A stretch of DNA of 9,268 nt from Selenomonadaceae bacterium (GCA_016286075.1 JAEERZ010000076.1:1-9268), one strand, 5' to 3'. Shown: positions 1 to 6,968, counted from the stretch's first letter. Notes: a model not told the origin generated them from the letters alone. Made by a program: numbers and translations.

Positions 1-370
1 CGACGATCTTGTGCCGTACGGTCATAATGGGGTGACGGACGAGCATTCCCGTGCGGGAGCCGTCCATGATTTCCATGAACGTCTTGTTGGCGGCCTCGCC
101 GAAGCATTGATCGTCGCAGTGGTCGCAAAGCGGCTTGGTGACGCCGTATTTGCAATGCCCAATCTTCAGCAGGACGTTAGTGAGAAGCGCCGTGCATTTC
201 GGACAAAGCTTTCCGTCCTTCGTGTCGTGGTTCGCGTTGCAGTAAACGGCGAAGGAGGTCTTGATGTTCGCTTTTTCTTTGGTCCGGTTTTCCTTCAGTC
301 CCGTGGCCGGATCTTTTTTCTTGCGGAACCGCTCGGGGAGGAATTTTTGGATTTTGTCCATGAAGGCCAT
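1..370 (-). CDS. YgbA-like 'nitrous oxide-stimulated promoter' family protein (3' end cut by window edge)
   Basis: Reading the minus strand from ATG at 370 gives 123 codons without a stop before the edge. The start is fixed by AAAGGAG about 8 bases upstream. The next in-frame ATG (361) lies too far from that site. After a basic N-terminus (residues 1-37) comes the pattern of the YgbA family (PF11756): YCxxNH at 43-48, LCPKC at 55-59, Cys73 followed by KYG, KPLCDHC at 79-85, Cys89, and near the edge RHPIMTVRH at 112-120. Seven cysteines plus His48 suggest a metal- or cluster-binding protein, which is inference. The biochemical role of the family is not established. In proteobacteria its genes are known from nitrosative-stress regulons such as NsrR. 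Probably only a few C-terminal residues are missing, judged from the E. coli homologue. The gene is divergent from the polyamine operon and stands alone here. Confidence 0.85.
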   Translation of the reverse strand, partial: MAFMDKIQKFLPERFRKKKDPATGLKENRTKEKANIKTSFAVYCNANHDTKDGKLCPKCTALLTNVLLKIGHCKYGVTKPLCDHCDDQCFGEAANKTFMEIMDGSRTGMLVRHPIMTVRHKIV

Positions 371-400
371 GTTTCAGTCTCCTTTGTATTTGTAATACCG

Positions 401-424
401 ATCTTTGACTAAGAAATCAAAGAT
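401..424. promoter_or_regulatory. Perfect 8-8-8 inverted repeat, candidate operator upstream of the YgbA-like gene
   Basis: ATCTTTGA (401-408) and TCAAAGAT (417-424) are exact reverse complements separated by 8 bases, 30 bases upstream of the minus-strand start codon. Two minus-strand promoter readings are possible. In the first, TTGATT (420-415) and TATTAC (397-392) are spaced 17 bp, so the repeat covers the -35. In the second, TTAAAA (467-462) and TATACT (444-439) are spaced 17 bp, so the repeat lies just after the transcription start. Either position suits a repressor. TTTGA...TCAAA half-sites resemble Crp/Fnr-type sites, but the spacing is two bases wider than the classic FNR/HcpR site. 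No run of T follows on either strand, so a terminator is unlikely. The identity of the regulator is inference. Confidence 0.45.
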
Positions 425-694
425 TCTTGACAGTGATTAGTATAAACTTCAGTTCTTATCATTTTAATCTGCGGCGCGGGGAAAAGCAAGCAATTTTTCG
501 CGGAGATTCGGTCTTTTTGTCCGCTCATCGTCTTACATATAGGAGCGGGCGCGTTTCATGCTCCGCATCCGCCGCGGTTCTTCAAGGAAAACGCGTGGCG
601 CGTCTGCAGCTCGCGTTGTTTCATGCGGGACAGGAGGTGCTCACGTCAGCCGGGTGGGAGCCGAGAATCGTTTCCCTGCGGTTTAAAAAATCTG
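425..694. other. Divergent intergenic region, no recognised gene
   Basis: This stretch lies between the leftward YgbA-like gene and the promoter of the rightward operon. Its left end (to about 470) is AT-rich and may hold promoter elements for the leftward gene. The rest is GC-rich. A 100-codon open frame (TTG at 427 to 729) has no ribosome-binding site, no recognisable domain, and runs through the -10 region of the next promoter, so I do not call it a gene. I looked for T-box and lysine-riboswitch landmarks and found none that hold. A small RNA cannot be excluded. Confidence 0.4.
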
Positions 695-723
695 TTGCGC
701 CGAAGGCGCGGGCGTATTACAAT
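695..723 (+). promoter_or_regulatory. Candidate sigma-70 promoter of the decarboxylase operon
   Basis: TTGCGC (695-700), 17 bases, then TACAAT (718-723). The -10 matches consensus at 5 of 6 positions and the -35 at 3 of 6. Transcription would start near 730, which gives a leader of about 50 bases before the ATG at 782. It would exclude the upstream in-frame ATG at 623 and leave the ATG at 734 nearly leaderless. The spacer carries a small GCGCC-GAA-GGCGC hairpin sequence (698-710). The weak -35 means the promoter may need an activator or may be misassigned. Confidence 0.4.
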
Positions 724-781
724 AAATAAGAATATGCAAGTAAATGAGACGGCCTCGGTCGCGAGAGAACGGGAGTGCGAT

Positions 782-1948
782 ATGGAAAGCTTTCGTCTCA
801 CAAGAGAAGAAGCGGAGGCGCTGGCGGCGCGCCATCAAACGCCGTTTATTGTGATTTCGTTGGCGCAGGTGGAGAAGCAGTATGATATGTTTCGCCGCAA
901 TTTGCCGCGCGTCAACGCGTATTATGCGATGAAAGCGAATCCCGCGCCCCGGGTGCTGTCGCTTTTGGCGTCGCTGGGGGCGGGCTTTGATACCGCGTCG
1001 GCGGGCGAGATGCGGACGCTCGCGGAAATAGGCGTCGAGGGTGCGCGCATGATTTACGCGAATCCCGTGAAGATGCCGGAGGGTCTTCGGACGGCGGCAC
1101 GGCTCGGCGTGAAGCGTATGACGTTCGACGATGCGGACGAGATAGGGAAGATGGCGGAACTTGCGCCGGGCGCAGAGGTCTTGGCGCGCATCCGAATCCG
1201 CAACGATAAGGCATTGGTGGATTTGAATGCGAAATTCGGCGCGGAACCTGAGGAGGCGATTTCGCTTCTTCGGCAGGCGCGGGACGCGGGGCTTGTTCCA
1301 AAAGGCGTAGCCTTTCATGTGGGCAGTCAGTCGATTTCCGCGGAGGCCTATGAAGAGGCGCTGCTGGTTTGCCGCCGCATTTTCGACGAGGCGGAGGCGG
1401 CGGGTATGCGGCTTTCGATGCTCGATATCGGCGGCGGGTTTCCCATCCCGATGGCGGGCATGGAGTCGACGGATGCGGAGACGATGATGCGGCGGATTGC
1501 GCGGCAAATCGACCGATTGTTTCCCGATACGGAGCTTTGGGCGGAACCGGGGCGTTTTTTCATCGGTCCGGCGGTGAACTTGGTGACGTCGGTCATCGGG
1601 GTTAAGCGCCGCGGCGAGGAGTTTTGGTACACGATCGACGACGGCCTTTACGGGACGCTGTCGGGAGCGATTTTTGACCATTGGACGTATTCCTACGAGG
1701 CGTTTCGCGAAGGCCCGAAGGGGCGCGCGACGATTTTAGGCCCCAGCTGCGATTCCATAGATTTTGTAGGGCGAGGCGTATCTCTGCCGGAGCTTCAGCG
1801 GGGAGATTTGTTGCTGGTGCCGGATTGCGGAGCCTATACTTCCGCCAGCGCCACTACGTTCAACGGGTTTTCAAAAGCGAAAGAATTGTATTACGAGGAT
1901 ATAGCGACGACGCGCCGCGATTCGGTACGACGGGAAATGACCGCGTAA
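782..1948 (+). CDS. ldc: Lysine/ornithine decarboxylase (fold-III PLP, Selenomonas LDC type)
   Basis: A 388-residue group IV (alanine-racemase fold) decarboxylase that would convert lysine to cadaverine and/or ornithine to putrescine in the cytoplasm. Visible landmarks are PLP Lys51 in YYAMKANP, FDTASAGE (69-76), HVGSQ (179-183), the glycine loop GGGF (217-220), EPGR (255-258), and the Cys323-Asp324 pair in GPSCD, which acts across the dimer interface in this family. Length and residue numbering match the S. ruminantium enzyme (about 393 aa). The start at 782 is preferred because GGGAG precedes it by 7 bases. In-frame ATGs at 623 and 734 lack a Shine-Dalgarno and the family N-terminus. In Selenomonas and Veillonella cadaverine is linked to peptidoglycan and holds the outer membrane, which is a plausible role here. 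The specificity-determining positions are mixed, so lysine versus ornithine preference is open. LysA-type diaminopimelate decarboxylase is a less likely alternative. First gene of the operon. Confidence 0.88.
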   Translation: MESFRLTREEAEALAARHQTPFIVISLAQVEKQYDMFRRNLPRVNAYYAMKANPAPRVLSLLASLGAGFDTASAGEMRTLAEIGVEGARMIYANPVKMPEGLRTAARLGVKRMTFDDADEIGKMAELAPGAEVLARIRIRNDKALVDLNAKFGAEPEEAISLLRQARDAGLVPKGVAFHVGSQSISAEAYEEALLVCRRIFDEAEAAGMRLSMLDIGGGFPIPMAGMESTDAETMMRRIARQIDRLFPDTELWAEPGRFFIGPAVNLVTSVIGVKRRGEEFWYTIDDGLYGTLSGAIFDHWTYSYEAFREGPKGRATILGPSCDSIDFVGRGVSLPELQRGDLLLVPDCGAYTSASATTFNGFSKAKELYYEDIATTRRDSVRREMTA

Positions 1949-1970
1949 CGGCGGCTCGGGGAGTGTGAAG

Positions 1971-3341
1971 ATGGAGACAACGGAGAAAGCTACGGAAGGG
2001 CAGTATTCGTCCGCAGAGTTAGGGGAAAAGCAATTACAGAATATCCTTCATTCCATGGTTGCGGGCATTGAGGGCAGCAAGTCGCAGCTTTTTGACGTCT
2101 ATGAGGCGGCGCGGCGAGAGGTGGAATCGAGCCGGAAGACGCTCGACGAGGTGCGCCGTCAAACCAGGGAAGTCATTGACGAAGTGGACGCCCTTGCGGC
2201 GGAAGAACAGTCGCAAAAACAGAAACTGGTCCATGTCAGCGCGAATTATTCGGAAGAACAGATTCGCAAGGCTTACGACGCCGTCAAAGAGGTGCAGGTG
2301 CGTCTCAGCGCGGCGCGGGACAGGGAGAAGCAGCTTCGCGAACTCCGCAATCAGTTGGAATCCCAGATGCTGCATTTGCAGACGACGCTGCAAGGCGCGG
2401 AGCGTCTGGCTATGCGAATCAGCTCGATGCTGAATTTCCTCAGTTCTTCTTTGAGCGACGTGGTTTCCCAAATGGAGGCGGCGTCGAAGAACAAATTCCT
2501 GAGCGCGGCAATCATCCGGGCGCAGGAGGAAGAACGTCTGCGCGTGTCGCGGGAGATTCACGACGGCCCGGCGCAGGGCATCGCCAACGTGATGCTGGAG
2601 GCGTCGATTTGCGAACGGCTGATGGACATGGACAAGGAAGAGGCGAAGATGAGCTTGCAGACTCTTCGCCGCCATTTGAAGGAATGCCTGTCCGACGTGC
2701 GCCAGATTATTTTCGACCTGCGGCCGATGGCTCTTGATGATTTGGGGCTGGTGGCGGCGATAGATCAGCTGGTACATCAGCTGCATGACCGCGGGCTTTT
2801 GACGGTGACGATGACGCTGGAGGGCGTGGAGGTTCCGCTGGAAGCGCATGTCAAGGCGGCGCTTTTCCGCATTGTGCAGGAAGGGCTGAACAATGTGGTG
2901 CATCACGCGAATGTGTCGCGCGCTTCCCTGCGTATGCTTTATACGGATACGGCGGTATCCATATTGATTGAGGACAAAGGAGAAGGGTTTGACGCCGAGG
3001 CCGTGATGGACCCGAGCCAATCGGGAGAAGAACATTTCGGGGTGCTCGGTATGCGGGAGCGGGCGATGATTGTCGGCGCCCAGTTTGTGGTTTCCTCGAA
3101 GCCGGGACAGGGAACCCGCGTTCATGTGCGATTCCCCTTGAAGCCGGAGAACGCGTTGCCGGAAACGCGGGAGGAGGCGGCCCGCCGGAAGCGGCTGCCG
3201 CGAAAGCAGGTGCTGCATGAAGCCCCGCCTGAGGATGAATTGACGGCGGAGGTCTTGGCGGAGAGCGAAGCGGCGCGGGCAGAGATGGCGGATAATGGGG
3301 AGGCGGCGCTGACTGCCGGGGAAGGAAGCATCGATGAATGA
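1971..3341 (+). CDS. degS: DegS-family two-component sensor histidine kinase
   Basis: A 456-residue cytoplasmic sensor kinase with no membrane segment visible. Residues about 15-180 form a long coiled coil like the DegS sensor domain (PF05384). HisKA_3 follows, with phospho-acceptor His197 in REIHDGPAQ (194-202). The HATPase domain shows an N-box (EGLNN, 304-308), DKGEGF (335-340), FGVLGMRER (356-364) and GQGT (379-382). All residues expected for ATP binding and autophosphorylation are present. Residues after about 391 form a charged, Ala/Glu-rich tail that makes the protein roughly 70 residues longer than Bacillus DegS (385 aa). The ATG at 1971 sits 7 bases after GGGGAG. The in-frame GTG at 1965 almost touches that site. 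The gene begins 22 bp after ldc and overlaps the next decarboxylase by 8 bp. The usual DegU response regulator is absent from this window, so its partner must be encoded elsewhere. Signal and target are unknown. Confidence 0.85.
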   Translation: METTEKATEGQYSSAELGEKQLQNILHSMVAGIEGSKSQLFDVYEAARREVESSRKTLDEVRRQTREVIDEVDALAAEEQSQKQKLVHVSANYSEEQIRKAYDAVKEVQVRLSAARDREKQLRELRNQLESQMLHLQTTLQGAERLAMRISSMLNFLSSSLSDVVSQMEAASKNKFLSAAIIRAQEEERLRVSREIHDGPAQGIANVMLEASICERLMDMDKEEAKMSLQTLRRHLKECLSDVRQIIFDLRPMALDDLGLVAAIDQLVHQLHDRGLLTVTMTLEGVEVPLEAHVKAALFRIVQEGLNNVVHHANVSRASLRMLYTDTAVSILIEDKGEGFDAEAVMDPSQSGEEHFGVLGMRERAMIVGAQFVVSSKPGQGTRVHVRFPLKPENALPETREEAARRKRLPRKQVLHEAPPEDELTAEVLAESEAARAEMADNGEAALTAGEGSIDE

Positions 3342-4785
3342 AAGAGAGAGGGCGCCACTTGCGGCGGCGATGAAAGCGTACGCGGCGAGCGGCGCCCTTG
3401 CTTTTCATACGCCGGGGCATAAACAGGGACTCGGCGCGCATCCGCTGCTTCGTGAATTGGTGACGGAGGAAGGATTGCGCGAGGAAGTGTCGCTGGCGGA
3501 CGAGCTGGACGACCTGCATCGTCCGGAAGGCTGTCTCAAAGAGGCGCAGCAAAAGGCGGCGCGACTTTGGGGAGCGGACGAGGCGATTTTTTCGGTGAAC
3601 GGCACCACGGGAGCCATCCACGCGATGATGACGGCGGCGCTTTCGCCGGGGGACGAGGTAATCGTACCGAGAAACATGCATCGCTCTGTTGTCGGCGGCC
3701 TGATTTTGTCCGGCGCCCGGCCCGTTTATCTGACGCCGGAAACGGACGAGGAGCTCGGGATTGCCCATGGCGTGACGGCGTCGTCGGTGCGCCGCGCTCT
3801 CGACGAACATCCGTCGGCGCGGGCGGTCATCGCGGTTTATCCGACTTATTACGGCGTGGCGTCGGAGCTTCGGGAGATTGCGGCGGCGGCTCATGAAAAG
3901 GGGCTGCCGCTTTTAGTGGATGAGGCGCATGGAGCGCATCTTCGCTTTTCGGACGAGCTGCCGCCCGATGCGCTTTCCTGCGGCGCGGATCTTGTGGCGC
4001 AGAGTACGCATAAACTCTTGGGGGCCATGACGCAGGCCTCAATTCTTTTCCGCAAGGGAGAGCGCGTTTCTCCCCAACGGGTGCGGAGAGCGGCGTCCGT
4101 TCTCGCCACCACCAGTCCGAATTATCTCCTGATGGCGTCGATAGATATCGCGCGGCTGCAAATGGAGGAAGAGGGAACCATGCGCGTCGGACGCGCGGTG
4201 CGCATGGCGGAGGCGCTTCGTACGGCGGTGAACAATCTGCCGGGGCTCTGGTGCTTTGGCAGGGAGAGAATGAGGCGTCCCGGCGCTGCGGCTCTCGACG
4301 TGACAAAACTGACGGTGAACGTATCGGGGCTCGGACTTTCGGGCGAGGAGGCTATGCGGTTCCTTCGGGAAAAGAAGATACAGGCGGAGCTTGCCGACGC
4401 GCGGAACGTGTTGTTCATCGTTTCCATGGCGGATACGGAGAAGGAAACGGAGCGGCTCCTCGGGGCGCTGACGGCGCTTTCGAGGGAATATGCGGACAGG
4501 GCGGAAGCCGCGGTTTTGCCCGTAACGACGCCGCCGATGCTGCCGACGGTGCTTTCGCCGCGCGAAGCGTTTTTCTCGGAGCGGGAAAGCGTACCGTTGG
4601 AAAAGGCGGCGGGGCGCGTCGCGGCGGAGGAGATTGCCTTTTATCCGCCGGGGATTCCGACGATTGTGCCGGGGGAACGGATCACGCCGGAGGCAATCGG
4701 CTATTTGCGGGAAACGGCGCGCATCGGGCTGAAAGTGACCGGGCCGCAGGATCCGTCGCTTTCGACGATTTGCGTTGTGAAATAG
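3334..4785 (+). CDS. speA: Orn/Lys/Arg decarboxylase, fold-I PLP (SpeA/YaaO type)
   Basis: A 483-residue member of the Orn/Lys/Arg decarboxylase family (PF01276) in the short form without the N-terminal wing domain, close to the 480-490 residues of Bacillus SpeA/YaaO. Landmarks are FHTPGHKQG (24-32), SVNGTTGA (87-94), His117 (expected to stack on PLP), DEAHGAH (196-202) with the PLP-binding Asp, Schiff-base Lys227 in QSTHK, and the C-terminal PPGIPTIVPGE (438-448). It would make agmatine, cadaverine or putrescine. The motifs do not settle which, and arginine is the default for this subgroup. The start codon overlaps the kinase stop by 8 bp, with AAGGA upstream, which suggests translational coupling. 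Firmicutes often carry this gene immediately before tmk, as here. It is unrelated in fold to the decarboxylase two genes upstream. Confidence 0.88.
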   Translation: MNERERAPLAAAMKAYAASGALAFHTPGHKQGLGAHPLLRELVTEEGLREEVSLADELDDLHRPEGCLKEAQQKAARLWGADEAIFSVNGTTGAIHAMMTAALSPGDEVIVPRNMHRSVVGGLILSGARPVYLTPETDEELGIAHGVTASSVRRALDEHPSARAVIAVYPTYYGVASELREIAAAAHEKGLPLLVDEAHGAHLRFSDELPPDALSCGADLVAQSTHKLLGAMTQASILFRKGERVSPQRVRRAASVLATTSPNYLLMASIDIARLQMEEEGTMRVGRAVRMAEALRTAVNNLPGLWCFGRERMRRPGAAALDVTKLTVNVSGLGLSGEEAMRFLREKKIQAELADARNVLFIVSMADTEKETERLLGALTALSREYADRAEAAVLPVTTPPMLPTVLSPREAFFSERESVPLEKAAGRVAAEEIAFYPPGIPTIVPGERITPEAIGYLRETARIGLKVTGPQDPSLSTICVVK

Positions 4786-4793
4786 GGGGATTT

Positions 4794-5486
4794 ATGGAAA
4801 AACAGGGCAAACTGATTATCCTTGAGGCGGGGGATGCTTCCGGCAAGGAAACGCAGACGCGGCTTCTCTATGAGCGGCTTTTGTCGGAAGGACGCGACGT
4901 GACGCGGGTTTCTTTTCCCGACTACGAATCGGATTCTTCGGCGCTCGTCAAGATGTATCTGCGCGGGGATTTCGGCAAACAGGCGGCGGACGTGGACGCT
5001 TACGCGGCGTCGGCGTTTTTTGCGGTGGACCGCTACGCGTCTTTTCATACGAAGTGGGGCGAGGCTTACAAAAGGGGCGGCGTGATTCTTTCCGACCGTT
5101 ATACGACCTCGAATCTCGCCCATCAGGCGGTGAAGCTCGCCGACGAAGAAGCGCGGAAGGAGTATTTCGCGTGGCTGGATGACTTCGAGTATGCGCGGCT
5201 GGGGCTTCCCCGACCCGACCTTGTCGTGTTCCTCGACATGCCGCCCGAGGCCAGCGATCGGCTGTTGGCGGCTCGGGCGAAGGAGACGGGTGCGGCGGAT
5301 ATCCACGAAAAGGATAGGACGTATTTGCACCGCGTCCATGCGGCTTACGCGGAGGCTGCGGCAAAGCTTGGCTGGGCGCGGGTTTCCTGCGGAGAAGGGA
5401 CGACGCCGAGAGCGCCGGAGGACATCGCGGCGGACGTTTATAAGGCAGTGCTGCCCATATTGGGAGCGGCGGGGGACGTTTCATGA
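4794..5486 (+). CDS. tmk: Thymidylate kinase, variant P-loop type
   Basis: A 230-residue dTMP kinase (dTMP + ATP to dTDP) for dTTP synthesis. The N-terminal phosphate loop is EAGDASGKETQ (11-21). Other motifs are FPDY (41-44), AVDRY (77-81), SDRYTTSN (100-107), FLDMPPE (146-152) and a lid-region DIHEKDR (169-175). The loop departs from the usual EGGDGSGKTTQ: Ala12 replaces the first Walker glycine and Glu19 replaces Ser/Thr after the lysine. From memory, a clostridial subgroup with GKQTQ and DIHE-type motifs has the same overall pattern, so I take it as functional. The start at 4794 is chosen because AGGGGGA lies just upstream and the P-loop then begins at the normal distance. The open frame extending further 5' lies inside speA. 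It starts 8 bp after speA and overlaps rnmV by 4 bp. Confidence 0.9.
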   Translation: MEKQGKLIILEAGDASGKETQTRLLYERLLSEGRDVTRVSFPDYESDSSALVKMYLRGDFGKQAADVDAYAASAFFAVDRYASFHTKWGEAYKRGGVILSDRYTTSNLAHQAVKLADEEARKEYFAWLDDFEYARLGLPRPDLVVFLDMPPEASDRLLAARAKETGAADIHEKDRTYLHRVHAAYAEAAAKLGWARVSCGEGTTPRAPEDIAADVYKAVLPILGAAGDVS

Positions 5487-6034
5487 TAAAAGAAGTTCTC
5501 GTGGTCGAGGGGAAAATGGACGTCTTGGCGGTGAGCCGCGCGGTGGAAGCGGACTGCATCATCACCGACGGCTTTCGGCTCTCGCCACGAACGATAGCGA
5601 GCATAGGCGACGCCTATAAACGGCGGGGCATTATTATCTTGACAGACCCCGATCCGGCGGGGGAGCGGATTCGGCGCTTCCTGTCGAAAAAATTCCCGGA
5701 GGCGAAGCATGCCTTTGTGCCGAAGGAGGAAGCCACTGCCAACGACGATATCGGCGTGGAGCAGGCGTCGCCGGAGGCGATACGCGCCGCGCTGGAAAAG
5801 GTGCGGACGCTGGATTGGAATCCTGCGGAACGTTTTTCGGCGGCGGATTTGATTGCGGCGGGACTCTCAGGCGGCGACGGGGCTTCGGAGAGGCGGGCGC
5901 GGCTCGGCGCGCGCCTCGGAGTAGGCTTCGCGAATGCCAAGACGTTTTTGAAACGGCTCAATCATTACGGCGTGACGCGGGAGGAATTTGACTCCGGCCT
6001 GCAAGAACTCGACGAGGAGGAAAATAAATGTTGA
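5483..6034 (+). CDS. rnmV: Ribonuclease M5 (5S rRNA maturation)
   Basis: A 183-residue protein with the TOPRIM fold of RNase M5, which in Firmicutes trims both ends of 5S rRNA precursor bound to ribosomal protein L18. The metal-binding motifs are Glu9 in VVEGKMD (7-13) and Asp55/Asp57 in LTDPDPAGE (53-61). GFRLSPRTI (30-38) is also typical. The length is normal for the family. The C-terminal part has the expected AADLIAAGL and LGVGFANAK segments. The start codon shares ATGA with the tmk stop, so translation is probably coupled. The pairing rnmV-rsmA is widespread in Firmicutes. No 5S rRNA gene is present here. Confidence 0.93.
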   Translation: MIKEVLVVEGKMDVLAVSRAVEADCIITDGFRLSPRTIASIGDAYKRRGIIILTDPDPAGERIRRFLSKKFPEAKHAFVPKEEATANDDIGVEQASPEAIRAALEKVRTLDWNPAERFSAADLIAAGLSGGDGASERRARLGARLGVGFANAKTFLKRLNHYGVTREEFDSGLQELDEEENKC

Positions 6035-6873
6035 CTCCGCAGATTGCTGATAAAGGCGTGACGCGGCACATATTGAAAGCTTTCAATCTGCATGCCTCCC
6101 ATCGGCTCGGGCAGAATTTCCTGATTTCTCCCGGCGTGGTGCGAGCCGTCGTCGAGGCGGCGGAAATTGAGCCGGGGGATCGCGTGCTGGAGATCGGCCC
6201 CGGTATCGGAACGCTGACGCAGGGACTCTTGGAAGCTGGCGCGGAGGTCACGGCGGTGGAGCTGGACAAGAAGCTTCCCGCCGTGCTTGCCGAAACGTTA
6301 AAAGGTTACGAGCATTTAAACGTCGTGCAGGGCGATATCCTGAAAACGGATATTGCCGCGCTGATGGGCGGCGCGCCTTTCAAAGTTGCCGCAAACCTTC
6401 CGTATTACATCACGACGCCGATTTTGCTTTCGCTGCTGGAACAAAAGCTCCCGATCACGCGGATTGTCACGATGGTGCAAAGGGAAGTGGCGGAGCGCAT
6501 GACGGCGCCTCCCGGCGGCAGGGACTACGGAGCGCTCTCGGTGGCGGTGCAATATTATACGGAGCCGGAGATTGTGCTGGACGTGCCGCCGAATTGTTTT
6601 TTGCCCGCGCCGGAGGTGGATTCGGCCGTCATCGTTTGCGCGGTGCGGCAGACGCCCGCCGTGACGGTGAAGGATGAAAAGCTTTTCTTTCGCGTCGTGA
6701 AAGCGGCTTTCGGGCAGCGGAGGAAAACCTTGTCCAACGCGCTGAAGACAACCGGCGCTTCCAAGGAAGAAATCGGGAAGGCTTTGGACAAAGCGAAAGT
6801 GGACGCGGCAAGACGCGGCGAAACGCTCTCGTTGGTCGAATTCGCCGCCGTAGCGGACGGACTGACAGAGTAA
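6028..6873 (+). CDS. rsmA: 16S rRNA (adenine1518/1519-N6) dimethyltransferase
   Basis: A 281-residue RsmA/KsgA enzyme that dimethylates the two adjacent adenines in the helix 45 loop of 16S rRNA during late 30S assembly, using S-adenosylmethionine. Visible motifs are LGQNFL (27-32), the SAM-binding EIGPGIGTLT (55-64), acidic VELD (77-80), GDIL (102-105), the catalytic NLPYY (123-127), FLPAPEVDSA (191-200) and FGQRRKTLSNAL in the C-terminal domain. Length is normal. GAGGAGG lies 7 bases before the start codon, and the gene overlaps the end of rnmV by 7 bp. Loss of this activity is the known route to kasugamycin resistance. It is the last gene of the operon, followed by a hairpin. Confidence 0.95.
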   Translation: MLTPQIADKGVTRHILKAFNLHASHRLGQNFLISPGVVRAVVEAAEIEPGDRVLEIGPGIGTLTQGLLEAGAEVTAVELDKKLPAVLAETLKGYEHLNVVQGDILKTDIAALMGGAPFKVAANLPYYITTPILLSLLEQKLPITRIVTMVQREVAERMTAPPGGRDYGALSVAVQYYTEPEIVLDVPPNCFLPAPEVDSAVIVCAVRQTPAVTVKDEKLFFRVVKAAFGQRRKTLSNALKTTGASKEEIGKALDKAKVDAARRGETLSLVEFAAVADGLTE

Positions 6874-6888
6874 AAGCAGGCAATCAAT

Positions 6889-6934
6889 AAAGGCAATCCC
6901 CGCCGAACACGGGGATTGCCTTTGCGTCGTTTTT
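6889..6934 (+). terminator. Operon-closing hairpin after rsmA
   Basis: AAAGGCAATCCCCG (6889-6902) pairs exactly with CGGGGATTGCCTTT (6910-6923) around a 7-base loop. A T-run (6930-6934) follows seven bases after the stem, and another T-rich stretch lies at 6940-6949. The 14-bp perfect stem is strong, but the T-tract is displaced, so termination may be imperfect. The hairpin could also protect the 3' end. Confidence 0.75.
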
Positions 6935-6968
6935 GGGGATTTTTCTTTTGTGTATCGGTGTTGGTAAA

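Noticed and set aside
11..412. Plus-strand open frame of 133 codons at the left end
   Set aside because: It is antisense to the YgbA-like gene, whose minus-strand reading has a ribosome-binding site and clear family motifs. The plus-strand product has no recognisable domain.
427..446. TTGACA (427-432) followed by TATAAA (441-446) as a plus-strand promoter
   Set aside because: The spacer is only 8 bases, and no acceptable -10 lies 16-18 bases after TTGACA.
640..690. T-box or lysine riboswitch, prompted by GGGTGGGAGCCGAG and the downstream lysine-related enzyme
   Set aside because: The match to the T-box core is poor, no specifier stem or terminator/antiterminator pair is seen, and no L-box conserved segments were found.
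685..710. GCGCC-GAA-GGCGC hairpin with T6 on the minus strand as a terminator
   Set aside because: The T-run is separated from a 5-bp stem, and there is no minus-strand gene upstream that would need it. It lies within the spacer of the ldc promoter.
427..729. 100-codon plus-strand frame in the intergenic region
   Set aside because: TTG start without a Shine-Dalgarno, no domain, and it runs through the candidate promoter of the next gene.
683..4306. Several long minus-strand frames (for example 683-1681, 2034-3218, 2851-3894)
   Set aside because: These mirror GC-rich coding genes on the plus strand. Their products are Arg/His/Pro-rich, lack ribosome-binding sites and show no domains.
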